This document shows positions 1-4,913 of a stretch of DNA of 5,419 nt, piece by piece (position 1 is the stretch's first letter; the number at the start of each line of letters is the position of its first letter). Position numbers and translations under genes: made by a program. The stretch covers positions 1 to 5,419 of the forward strand of contig MNYV01000024.1 of assembly GCA_001873285.1 (NCBI GenBank), read 5' to 3'. This stretch comes from Nitrospirae bacterium CG2_30_53_67. Its GTDB lineage: Bacteria; CG2-30-53-67. The notes under the pieces were generated by a model. It ran no database searches. It was not told the origin of the DNA and saw only the letters and a list, made by a program, of their open reading frames with translations.

Positions 1-124
1 TGGGTATCCTCCCCTTTTTTGCATGGGCCTCGCAGGCCAGGATCTCCACCTCAAGCCATTTTCCATACTTGTTTTGAAGGTCCCAGATCCGGGCCATCTC
101 AGGTCTTGTATACCGTTCGATCAT
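1..124 (-). CDS. purB: Adenylosuccinate lyase, N-terminal fragment (cut by window start)
   Basis: Reading the minus strand from an ATG at 124-122 gives 41 codons, beginning [14 protein letters not shown] and continuing through [11 protein letters not shown] to the window edge with no stop. These two blocks are the characteristic start of bacterial adenylosuccinate lyase (fumarase/aspartase superfamily). The enzyme releases fumarate from SAICAR and from adenylosuccinate, so it acts twice in cytoplasmic purine synthesis. The ATG at 131-129 is out of frame, so 124 is the start. A weak AAGG ribosome site lies 8 nt upstream. The active-site His and Ser regions lie outside the window. The gene follows the metallophosphoesterase on the same strand after 248 bp of repeat-filled DNA, so it may be a separate transcription unit. 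Identity is confident from the N-terminus alone. Confidence 0.92.
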   Translation of the reverse strand, partial: MIERYTRPEMARIWDLQNKYGKWLEVEILACEAHAKKGRIP

Positions 125-159
125 GATGCATGCCTTTTTATTCTTTTATGACGTAAGAA

Positions 160-372
160 GTATCAAGGGTTCCAGGGTTCAAGGATTCAAGGGTTCAAGT
201 GGTTTTTTTTAATTTAGGTATCTTCTATCATCTCACCTACCCCCAGGGTTCTTGATCTGTTAACCCATCAGTTTCTTGCTAAGCTTTTCACTCGGACCCT
301 AGGCCCCTTGACCCCTCGAACCCTCAAGTTTTTGAAAAGCATTTCACTTGACCCCTAATGTTTTCATCCGCT
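160..372. repeat. Degenerate copy of the octamer-array inverted-repeat element (copy A)
   Basis: This fills most of the gap between the metallophosphoesterase and purB. The left arm (160-199) is five tandem 8-bp units: GTATCAAG, GGTTCCAG, GGTTCAAG, GATTCAAG, GGTTCAAG. The right side has a complementary-type array at 291-330 (CTCGGACC, CTAGGCCC, CTTGACCC, CTCGAACC, CTCAAGTT). After a 16-bp link comes a shorter array, CTTGACCC-CTAATGTT (347-362). The right end TTTTCATCCGCT (361-372) matches the terminal repeat of copies B and D with three changes. That end touches the stop codon of the metallophosphoesterase at 373-375. The left terminal repeat is eroded. The right side is closest to copy C. 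Confidence 0.75.
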
Positions 373-1098
373 CTAAATTCCGTATTCGAGGCGTTCAATT
401 AAAAAAGAGGGCAGATGGTGCGCCCTCATCTTATCCTGGGTGATCCGGAAATTATATTTTACCCGTACAAACGAAATTTTTTCTTCCTCAGTATCGTAGA
501 GGACATAGACGGCATCCGGATTCCTGTCCCTGGGCTGTCCGACACTTCCGACGTTGACAATATAACGAATCTTCTCCTCTATTGTCAACACGGATTCTTG
601 GATTTCTCCGAATTGATTCCCATCGCAAAAATAGGCTGCCGGCCGGTGCGTATGGCCGACCAGGCAAATCTTTCCTTCAAAGAAATCAAAGTGATATGCC
701 GCATCCGGCATGGAAGAGATGTATGACCACTCCTGAGGCCGGTCCGGAGATGCATGGACAAGAAAAAGATCCTTTTCACGTTCCGTCATCGGAAGGGAAA
801 GGAGCCTGTCACGGTTCTCCGAGGTCAGCGCCGACCGGGTCCAGAGAATGGCCTCTGCGGCCAGGGGATTAAACTGATCGATGTCGGTGAGGCCGACCGC
901 GGCATGGTCGTGATTCCCGGCCACGATCATGTCCGAGACCTCGAAGATCTTCTCCATGCATTCGTTGGGGTCGGGCCCGTATCCCACCGCATCCCCCAGG
1001 AAGAAGACACGGTCCGGTTTCTGTTTCCGGATCTCGGTTAGAACAGCGTTCAGCGCCTCAAGATTGCTGTGGACATCGGAGAAAATGGCGATACGCAC
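373..1098 (-). CDS. Calcineurin-like metallophosphoesterase, YfcE/MJ0936 type
   Basis: A 241-residue protein with the full metallophosphoesterase motif set: D8-x-H10 (FSDVHSN), G35-D36 (GDAVGYGP), G61-N62-H63-D64 (GNHDHA), H115 (VHAS) and G148-H-T-H151 (GHTHRP). These bind the two-metal centre of a compact cytoplasmic phosphodiesterase or phosphatase. The substrate cannot be read from the sequence. I start it at the GTG at 1098, giving VRIAIFSDVHSN, because the family begins directly with this strand and an AGGT ribosome site lies 8 nt upstream. The frame stays open to 1173 through an ATG at 1152 and a TTG at 1173, but that would add 18-25 polar residues with no ribosome site. It lies last in the rib-nusB gene string, 273 bp after nusB. 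There is no signal peptide or membrane segment. Family assignment is firm; function is unknown. Confidence 0.9.
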   Translation of the reverse strand: MRIAIFSDVHSNLEALNAVLTEIRKQKPDRVFFLGDAVGYGPDPNECMEKIFEVSDMIVAGNHDHAAVGLTDIDQFNPLAAEAILWTRSALTSENRDRLLSLPMTEREKDLFLVHASPDRPQEWSYISSMPDAAYHFDFFEGKICLVGHTHRPAAYFCDGNQFGEIQESVLTIEEKIRYIVNVGSVGQPRDRNPDAVYVLYDTEEEKISFVRVKYNFRITQDKMRAHHLPSFLIERLEYGI

Positions 1099-1104
1099 AA
1101 TGTT

Positions 1105-1110
1105 TACCTG
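1105..1110 (-). promoter_or_regulatory. Ribosome binding site deciding the GTG start
   Basis: On the minus strand CAGGT is followed by an 8-nt AT-rich spacer and the GTG at 1098. Neither upstream alternative (ATG 1152, TTG 1173) has a purine-rich site at proper distance. This supports the shorter metallophosphoesterase, but the site is only a 4-base match. Confidence 0.45.
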
Positions 1111-1199
1111 AAAATGTTTTGCCGCCTTATCTCTTTTGGATGACGATCCCATTGATTGACGACTGAAGAACAACGGTCCTATATGCGCTGCCGGTTATC

Positions 1200-1235
1200 C
1201 CCCTCACCCTTACCCTCTCCCACAAGGGGCGAGGG
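1200..1235. repeat. CCCTCA-type palindromic repeat, copy 1
   Basis: A GC-rich dispersed repeat starting CCCCTCACCCTTACC and ending AAGGGGCGAGGG. CCCTC (1213-1217) pairs with GAGGG (1231-1235), and CCC (1219-1221) pairs with the GGGG run. Its reverse complement is found at 4864-4900 with about 30 of 36 positions alike. It resembles CCCTCACCC...GAGGG intergenic repeats common in several proteobacterial genomes. It lies in the nusB-metallophosphoesterase gap. Confidence 0.7.
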
Positions 1236-1255
1236 AACTGTTAGTGGGCTTTCCC

Positions 1256-1324
1256 TCCCTTGATGGAAGGGGACTCCGAGTAGGGTGTTTTTAACCGCTT
1301 ACGAGTAGGCCCCTTTGAGGGGCC
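1256..1324. other. Two further hairpins in the nusB-metallophosphoesterase gap
   Basis: TCCCTT (1256-1261) can pair with AAGGGG (1267-1272) across a 5-base loop. GGCCCC (1308-1313) pairs perfectly with GGGGCC (1319-1324) across TTTGA. Neither has a T-run on the transcribed strand, so they do not look like intrinsic terminators. No coding potential is seen in 1099-1371, and this gap appears to be stacked palindromic repeat debris. Confidence 0.45.
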
Positions 1325-1325
1325 A

Positions 1326-1356
1326 GAAAACGTCAAGCCTCCGGCTTTGCCGGAGG
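1326..1356 (-). terminator. Possible intrinsic terminator after nusB
   Basis: A perfect 8-bp GC-rich stem, CCTCCGGC / GCCGGAGG (1338-1356), has a 3-base loop and sits 15 bp past the nusB stop. In the direction of transcription it is followed by CTTGACGTTTTC. The T-run starts 6 bases after the stem and is only four long, so termination may be partial. The hairpin could also be another palindromic repeat. Confidence 0.4.
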
Positions 1357-1371
1357 TTACCGACTGTAGAT

Positions 1372-1806
1372 TTAAATGAGTGAATATTTTTCCATGTACC
1401 GTTCCTTTTCTTTCAGCACCTTGTCCAGAATCCCGTTGATAAAGGAGCCTGCGTCATCCCCGCTGTACTGCCTGGCCAGCTCAATGGCCTCATCAATCGT
1501 GACCTTTTCCGGAATGTCTTCCCGGAAACAGATCTCATAGATTGCGAGACGTAGGATGTTCTTGTCGACCATCGAAATGCGGGAAAGTTTCCAATGGAGC
1601 GAAAGCTCTGAGATCAGCAGGTCGATCTTTTCGATCTGTTCCACGGTGCCGATGAAGATGGACTCGGCAAAGGATCGAATATCCTTGTCCAGGCTTTTCT
1701 GTCCCTTCCAGAACTCTTTAAGCAGTTCCATGGGAGGCTCCTTGCGGATTTCATATTGATAAAGGAGCTGAAGGGTCAGCGCCCTGCTCTTTCGTCTCTT
1801 GCCCAT
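1372..1806 (-). CDS. nusB: Transcription antitermination protein NusB
   Basis: A 144-residue all-helical protein of normal NusB length. The basic N-terminus (MGKRRKSRALTLQLLYQYE) is the boxA RNA-binding helix region. The central ID-LI...W-L-RIS-VDKNILRLAIYE block and the C-terminal IPEKVTIDEAIELARQYS...FINGILDKVL block are the conserved NusB core. NusB with ribosomal protein S10 (NusE) binds boxA and lets RNA polymerase read through rRNA leader terminators. The start is the ATG at 1806. GGAAGG lies just 3 nt upstream, an unusually short spacing, and no in-frame alternative has a better site. It follows ribH after 274 bp, a frequent pairing but normally a much shorter gap; here a repeat element occupies it. 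A candidate terminator follows. Confidence 0.97.
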   Translation of the reverse strand: MGKRRKSRALTLQLLYQYEIRKEPPMELLKEFWKGQKSLDKDIRSFAESIFIGTVEQIEKIDLLISELSLHWKLSRISMVDKNILRLAIYEICFREDIPEKVTIDEAIELARQYSGDDAGSFINGILDKVLKEKERYMEKYSLI

Positions 1807-1844
1807 AATCCTTCCACTCGGTTGGAGATACCTGTCTATTCTTT

Positions 1845-2071
1845 TGGTTCTTCGCCCATTTAGTGGGTAAAAAGGGGTCGAGGGTTCAAGGGGTCAAGGA
1901 TTCAAGTGAAATATAGATTCAAGGAGATGCCGGGATCTAACGACAAAAATAGAGAAAAGCGGGACACGTGAAGCGTAACCCTATGACCCTTGACCCCTGA
2001 TGTTTTTAGCACTTCACTCGACCCCTTGAATCCTTGGCCCCTTGACCCCTGATGTTTTCACCTACTCTTTT
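1845..2071. repeat. Octamer-array inverted-repeat element, full copy B
   Basis: This lies between ribH and nusB. Terminal inverted repeats are AGTGGGTAAAAA (1862-1873) and TTTTCACCTACT (2055-2066). The left array (1875-1906) is GGGTCGAG, GGTTCAAG, GGGTCAAG, GATTCAAG, then TGAA. The right array (2017-2048) is preceded by TTCA and reads CTCGACCC, CTTGAATC, CTTGGCCC, CTTGACCC, then CTGATGTT. A partial extra array lies at 1981-2004. Left and right arrays are 24/32 complementary (26/32 with G-U pairs in RNA). Identity with copy D continues outside the left terminal repeat through TGGTTCTTC-CCCA (from 1845), so the true unit is larger than the terminal repeats. No ORF is seen in the spacer. The right end lies 9-14 bp from the ribH stop. 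Confidence 0.85.
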
Positions 2072-2080
2072 TAACGGAGT

Positions 2081-2551
2081 CTACTTCCCCAACTGGCGGA
2101 AGAGATTGACCATCTCGATGGCGCCGAGCGCCGCCTCGGCCCCCTTGTTTCCGGCCTTGGCGCCGGCCCGCTCGATGGCCTGCTCGATGGTATCCGTGGT
2201 CAGCACCCCGTACATGACGGGGATGGCGGACTGCATGGCGAGAGAAGCGATCCCCTTGGTGACCTCGGCGCTGATATAATCGAAATGCGGCGTCGCCCCC
2301 CGGATAACCGCACCGAGGCAGATCACGCCGTCGTACCCTCCCTTTGCAGTCAGCATCCTGGCCGCGAAAGGAATCTCAAAAGCGCCCGGCACCTTGACGA
2401 TCGCAACGTCCTTGTCCAAGGCGCCGTGCCGCTTCAGCGCGTCCATGGCCCCTTCCAGTAGTCGGGACGTGATGAAGTCATTGAAACGGCTCACCACGAT
2501 CGCGAATTTAAGACCCTTGGCTTGCAATTCACCTTCAATCATCTTCGGCAT
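2081..2551 (-). CDS. ribH: 6,7-dimethyl-8-ribityllumazine synthase
   Basis: A 156-residue protein, the usual length for the family. It condenses 5-amino-6-ribitylamino-uracil with 3,4-dihydroxy-2-butanone 4-phosphate to make lumazine, the next-to-last step of riboflavin synthesis, and usually assembles into pentamers or 60-mer capsids. Visible landmarks are R22-F23-N24 (Phe stacks on the pyrimidine), VPGAFEIP (54-61), [14 protein letters not shown] with R84-G85-A86-T87 at the phosphate pocket and catalytic H89, [16 protein letters not shown] with R128, and NKGAEAA near the C-terminus. All key residues are present. The start is the ATG at 2551, with a strong AAGGAGG (2556-2562) 4 nt upstream. 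It lies between ribBA and nusB with repeat elements on both sides. Confidence 0.98.
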   Translation of the reverse strand: MPKMIEGELQAKGLKFAIVVSRFNDFITSRLLEGAMDALKRHGALDKDVAIVKVPGAFEIPFAARMLTAKGGYDGVICLGAVIRGATPHFDYISAEVTKGIASLAMQSAIPVMYGVLTTDTIEQAIERAGAKAGNKGAEAALGAIEMVNLFRQLGK

Positions 2552-2575
2552 GTCTCCTCCTTAAGTTATTAAAAT

Positions 2576-2679
2576 GCTTTTCACTTGGACCCCAGGCCCC
2601 TTGACCCCTTGGACCCTTGGGTTTCTAAAGAGCATTTCACTTGACCCCTGGAATCCTTGACCCCTTGGACCCTGTTTTT
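2576..2679. repeat. One-armed octamer-array element (copy C), two arrays in tandem
   Basis: This fills the ribBA-ribH gap. The first array (2584-2623) is CTTGGACC, CCAGGCCC, CTTGACCC, CTTGGACC, CTTGGGTT, preceded by TTTTCA. A 16-bp link ending GCATTTCA follows. The second array (2640-2671) is CTTGACCC, CTGGAATC, CTTGACCC, CTTGGACC, then CTGTTTTT. It closely matches the right half of copy A, including the link GCATTTCACTTGACCCC. There is no complementary left array and no terminal repeat, so it is a truncated or solo form. Its last bases overlap the ribBA stop codon (2678-2680). Confidence 0.8.
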
Positions 2680-3889
2680 ATATATGATTCAGGAAATGTC
2701 CCATTTTTTCCTTTTTGGTCTTGAGATACCTCAGGTTGCAGCTCCGGGTGGCCGTCTCTATGGGAACCCGTTCGACCACCTCCAGGCCGTATCCCTGAAG
2801 CCCGATAATCTTCCTGGGATTGTTGGTCAAGAGCCTGATCTTTCGCACCCCAAGCTCCACAAGGATCTGGGCGCCGATCCCGTAGTCCCTGAGATCGGGT
2901 TTGAACCCGAGCTTCTCATTGGCCTCCACGGTATCCAGCCCCTGATCCTGCAGGGCATAGGCCTTGATCTTGTTGGCAAGGCCGATCCCCCTCCCCTCCT
3001 GCCTCATATAGAGGATGACCCCCTTCCCTTGTTTTGCGATGAGGCCCATGGCGGTTTGAAGCTGATCCCCGCAGTCACACCGTTTGGAGCCGAAGACGTC
3101 GCCGGTCAGGCACTCGGAATGGACACGTACCAGGATTTCTTCGTCCGGATGAATCTCTCCCTTGACCAGGGCCAGATGTTCCTTATGGTCGATGTCGTTT
3201 TCATAGACGATCACCTTGAACTCACCGCCGAACAACGAGGGGATGACGGCCTCGGCCGAGCGGCGGACCAGGGATTCGTTTTGCAGGCGATAGGCAATCA
3301 GGTCCCGGATGGTCACGACTTTCAGACCGTGCATCTTTGCAAACTTGACAAGTTCAGGAAGGCGGGCCATGGTGCCGTCTTCGTTCATGATCTCGCATAT
3401 CACCCCGGCCGGTGTAAGACCGGCAAGCCGAGCCAGGTCCACGGATCCCTCGGTCTGACCGGCCCTCTGCAGAACCCCCCCCTCCCTGGCCCTGAGAGGG
3501 AAGATGTGTCCCGGCCGCACCAAATCATTAGCCTTGGCATCCGGATGGACGGCGGTAAGGATCGTGGTCGCCCGGTCGGCCGCAGAGATCCCCGTGGTTA
3601 CGCCCCTTCTCGCCTCGATGGAAACCGTAAAGGCCGTTCCAAAGGCCGACTCATTCTCCCTGGTCATCAAAGGAAGGTCCAGGCTCTTGACCTTCTCCGG
3701 AGTCAGGGAAAGGCAGATCAGCCCGCGGCCGTACTTGGCCATGAAGTTGACGGCCTCCGGGGTCACCTTCTCCGCGGCCATGGTCAGGTCCCCTTCGTTC
3801 TCCCGGTCTTCATCGTCAACCAGGATGACGATTTTCCCCTGACGGATATCCTCAATGGCCTCTTCGATGGTGGATATTTCTTTTTTCAT
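2678..3889 (-). CDS. ribBA: Bifunctional DHBP synthase / GTP cyclohydrolase II
   Basis: A 403-residue fusion of normal length that makes both riboflavin precursors. The RibB domain (about 1-202) turns ribulose 5-phosphate into 3,4-dihydroxy-2-butanone 4-phosphate. It shows [11 protein letters not shown] (25-35, with metal ligand E30), [10 protein letters not shown], the [15 protein letters not shown] block (96-110), [10 protein letters not shown] (125-134) and E166. The usual GHTEA motif reads GQTEG (144-148), so the expected metal ligand His is Q145. The RibA domain (about 206-403) opens GTP. It has the zinc cysteines C260, C271 and C273 (HSECLTGD...RCDCGDQL), RQEGRGIGL (296-304), DTVEAN (319-324) and LTNNPRK. 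Both domains look complete. The ATG at 3889 has GAGG 6 nt upstream. It lies between ribE and ribH, with repeat elements in both gaps. RibA function is very likely; RibB activity is open because of Q145. Confidence 0.97.
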   Translation of the reverse strand: MKKEISTIEEAIEDIRQGKIVILVDDEDRENEGDLTMAAEKVTPEAVNFMAKYGRGLICLSLTPEKVKSLDLPLMTRENESAFGTAFTVSIEARRGVTTGISAADRATTILTAVHPDAKANDLVRPGHIFPLRAREGGVLQRAGQTEGSVDLARLAGLTPAGVICEIMNEDGTMARLPELVKFAKMHGLKVVTIRDLIAYRLQNESLVRRSAEAVIPSLFGGEFKVIVYENDIDHKEHLALVKGEIHPDEEILVRVHSECLTGDVFGSKRCDCGDQLQTAMGLIAKQGKGVILYMRQEGRGIGLANKIKAYALQDQGLDTVEANEKLGFKPDLRDYGIGAQILVELGVRKIRLLTNNPRKIIGLQGYGLEVVERVPIETATRSCNLRYLKTKKEKMGHFLNHI

Positions 3890-3916
3890 ATCTAACCTCG
3901 TATTGTTTATGAATTA

Positions 3917-4149
3917 TGGTTCTTCTCCCACATAGTGGGTAAAAAGGGTTTGAGGACTGAAGAGCCATAGGGTCATAGGAGTCAAGGGGTCAAGGGTTCA
4001 AGTGGAATACTTAAATGCAAGCAAAATCTACAGAGCAAATCACTAAAACCCTTGAATCCTAAGATCCTCGGCCCCTTATGTTTTGATCACTTCACTTGAA
4101 CCCTGGAATCCTTGGCCCCTTGACCCCTGATGTTTTCACCCACTCTTTT
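3917..4149. repeat. Octamer-array inverted-repeat element, full copy D
   Basis: This lies between ribE and ribBA. Terminal inverted repeats AGTGGGTAAAAA (3934-3945) and TTTTCACCCACT (4133-4144) match 11 of 12. The left array has seven units in 8-bp register (3947-4002), from GGTTTGAG through GAGTCAAG, GGGTCAAG, GGTTCAAG, then TGGAA. An inner partial array sits at 4051-4082. The right array (4095-4126) is CTTGAACC, CTGGAATC, CTTGGCCC, CTTGACCC, followed by CTGATGTT. A 5-bp hairpin, CCCAC-ATA-GTGGG (3927-3939), overlaps the left end. Copy B shares both ends, including the flank TGGTTCTTC-CCCA. The spacer is not clearly conserved and has no ORF. The right end lies about 20 bp from the ribE stop. 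Confidence 0.85.
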
Positions 4150-4167
4150 GGAATTGCTTCGCTCCCA

Positions 4168-4824
4168 TCATGCAAACCCGTGCTCCGAAAGAAACCCCAG
4201 GTCGATCTTTCCGTGTGCGGATTTTTCGCCTTCATCACGTTGATTGAGGATGCGCCGGACATATTTTCCGATCAGGTCCGCCTCCAGGTTTACGCGGCTT
4301 CCGATTCCCCTGACGCCGAGCGTGGTCATTCGGGCCGTATGCGGAATGATGCTTACCGAGAAGGACTCTCCCCCGATTTCGTTGATCGTGAGACTGACCC
4401 CGTCCACGGCCATGGAACCCTTGGGTACCGAGGTCGAAAGAATCTCTCCCGGCGCCGAAAAGGTCAGTACCTGTGCGTTTCCCTGCGCTGTTTTTCGGAT
4501 CAGGGTCCCTACCCCGTCCACGTGCCCGCTCACCATGTGTCCCCCGAAGCGTCCTCCGGCTTTTATCGCGCGCTCGAGGTTGACCGCATCCCCGGGTTTG
4601 AGTTCGCCGAGTGTGGTGGCGCTTAGTGTCTCCGGTGAGACGTCCAGGGTAAAAGCGTTTGCATCGTAAGCGACCACGGTCAGACAGGCCCCGCTTACAC
4701 AGATGCTGTCACCCTCGTGTATATCTTCGAGAATGGTTCTCGCCTCTACGGACATTTGGGCGCTCTCTCCAGCCTTTTTCAGGGAACGCACCTTACCGAT
4801 CTCTTCAATGATTCCCGTAAACAT
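4168..4824 (-). CDS. ribE: Riboflavin synthase (alpha subunit)
   Basis: A 218-residue enzyme catalysing the last step, transfer of a four-carbon unit between two lumazine molecules to give riboflavin plus the RibH substrate. It has two lumazine-binding domains of about 97 residues each. The first starts MFTGIIEEIG and has G45-A-C47-LTV. The second starts near GGHMVSGHVDG (94-104, with H101) and has MAVDGVSLTIN (138-148, with S144), HTARMTTLG and D183. Positions equivalent to the E. coli catalytic Cys, Ser and Asp are therefore kept. The C-terminal helix (DLIGKYVRRIL) mediates trimerisation in homologues. The start is the ATG at 4824, with AAGGA 5 nt upstream. It follows ribD after 89 bp and precedes ribBA. 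E. coli calls this gene ribC or ribE. Confidence 0.97.
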   Translation of the reverse strand: MFTGIIEEIGKVRSLKKAGESAQMSVEARTILEDIHEGDSICVSGACLTVVAYDANAFTLDVSPETLSATTLGELKPGDAVNLERAIKAGGRFGGHMVSGHVDGVGTLIRKTAQGNAQVLTFSAPGEILSTSVPKGSMAVDGVSLTINEIGGESFSVSIIPHTARMTTLGVRGIGSRVNLEADLIGKYVRRILNQRDEGEKSAHGKIDLGFLSEHGFA

Positions 4825-4863
4825 CCGATTCCTTTTTACCCCGTTACACCTCTTGCCTCCGAT

Positions 4864-4900
4864 CCCTTCTCCCCTTGAGGGAGAAGGCGAGGATGAGGGG
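4864..4900. repeat. CCCTCA-type palindromic repeat, copy 2
   Basis: A perfect 9-bp stem, CCTTCTCCC (4865-4873) / GGGAGAAGG (4879-4887), has a CTTGA loop and is followed by CGAGGATGAGGGG. Its reverse complement aligns with 1200-1235. It occupies the ribD-ribE gap, 13 bp after the ribD stop. There is no T-run on the transcribed strand, so a terminator is unlikely and ribE is probably still co-transcribed with ribD. Confidence 0.75.
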
Positions 4901-4913
4901 GATTCATTCTATC

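Noticed and set aside
160-202. Tandem short repeats considered as a CRISPR array
   Set aside because: The units are only 8 bp and contiguous, with no spacers and no cas genes; repeat-spacer spacing of about 60-70 bp is absent.
1099-1173. N-terminal extension of the metallophosphoesterase (ATG 1152 or TTG 1173)
   Set aside because: There is no ribosome site, the added residues are not family-like, and the GTG at 1098 has a site at good spacing and gives the standard N-terminus.
1241-1300. Possible remnant of the octamer-element ends (TTAGTGGGC and GAGTAGGGTG)
   Set aside because: These are short matches to AGTGGGT without octamer arrays or paired ends, too little to call a copy.
2657-3895. 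Long open frame (412 codons) on the plus strand opposite ribBA
   Set aside because: It mirrors ribBA almost exactly and has no recognisable domain. The opposite strand has full RibB and RibA motifs. It is a shadow of GC-rich coding sequence.
3890-4167. FMN riboswitch upstream of ribBA
   Set aside because: The conserved RFN-element boxes are not seen on either strand; the gap is explained by the octamer element.
4096-4626. Plus-strand open frame running from copy D into ribE
   Set aside because: It starts inside the repeat element, lies antisense to the clear riboflavin synthase gene, and shows no family resemblance.
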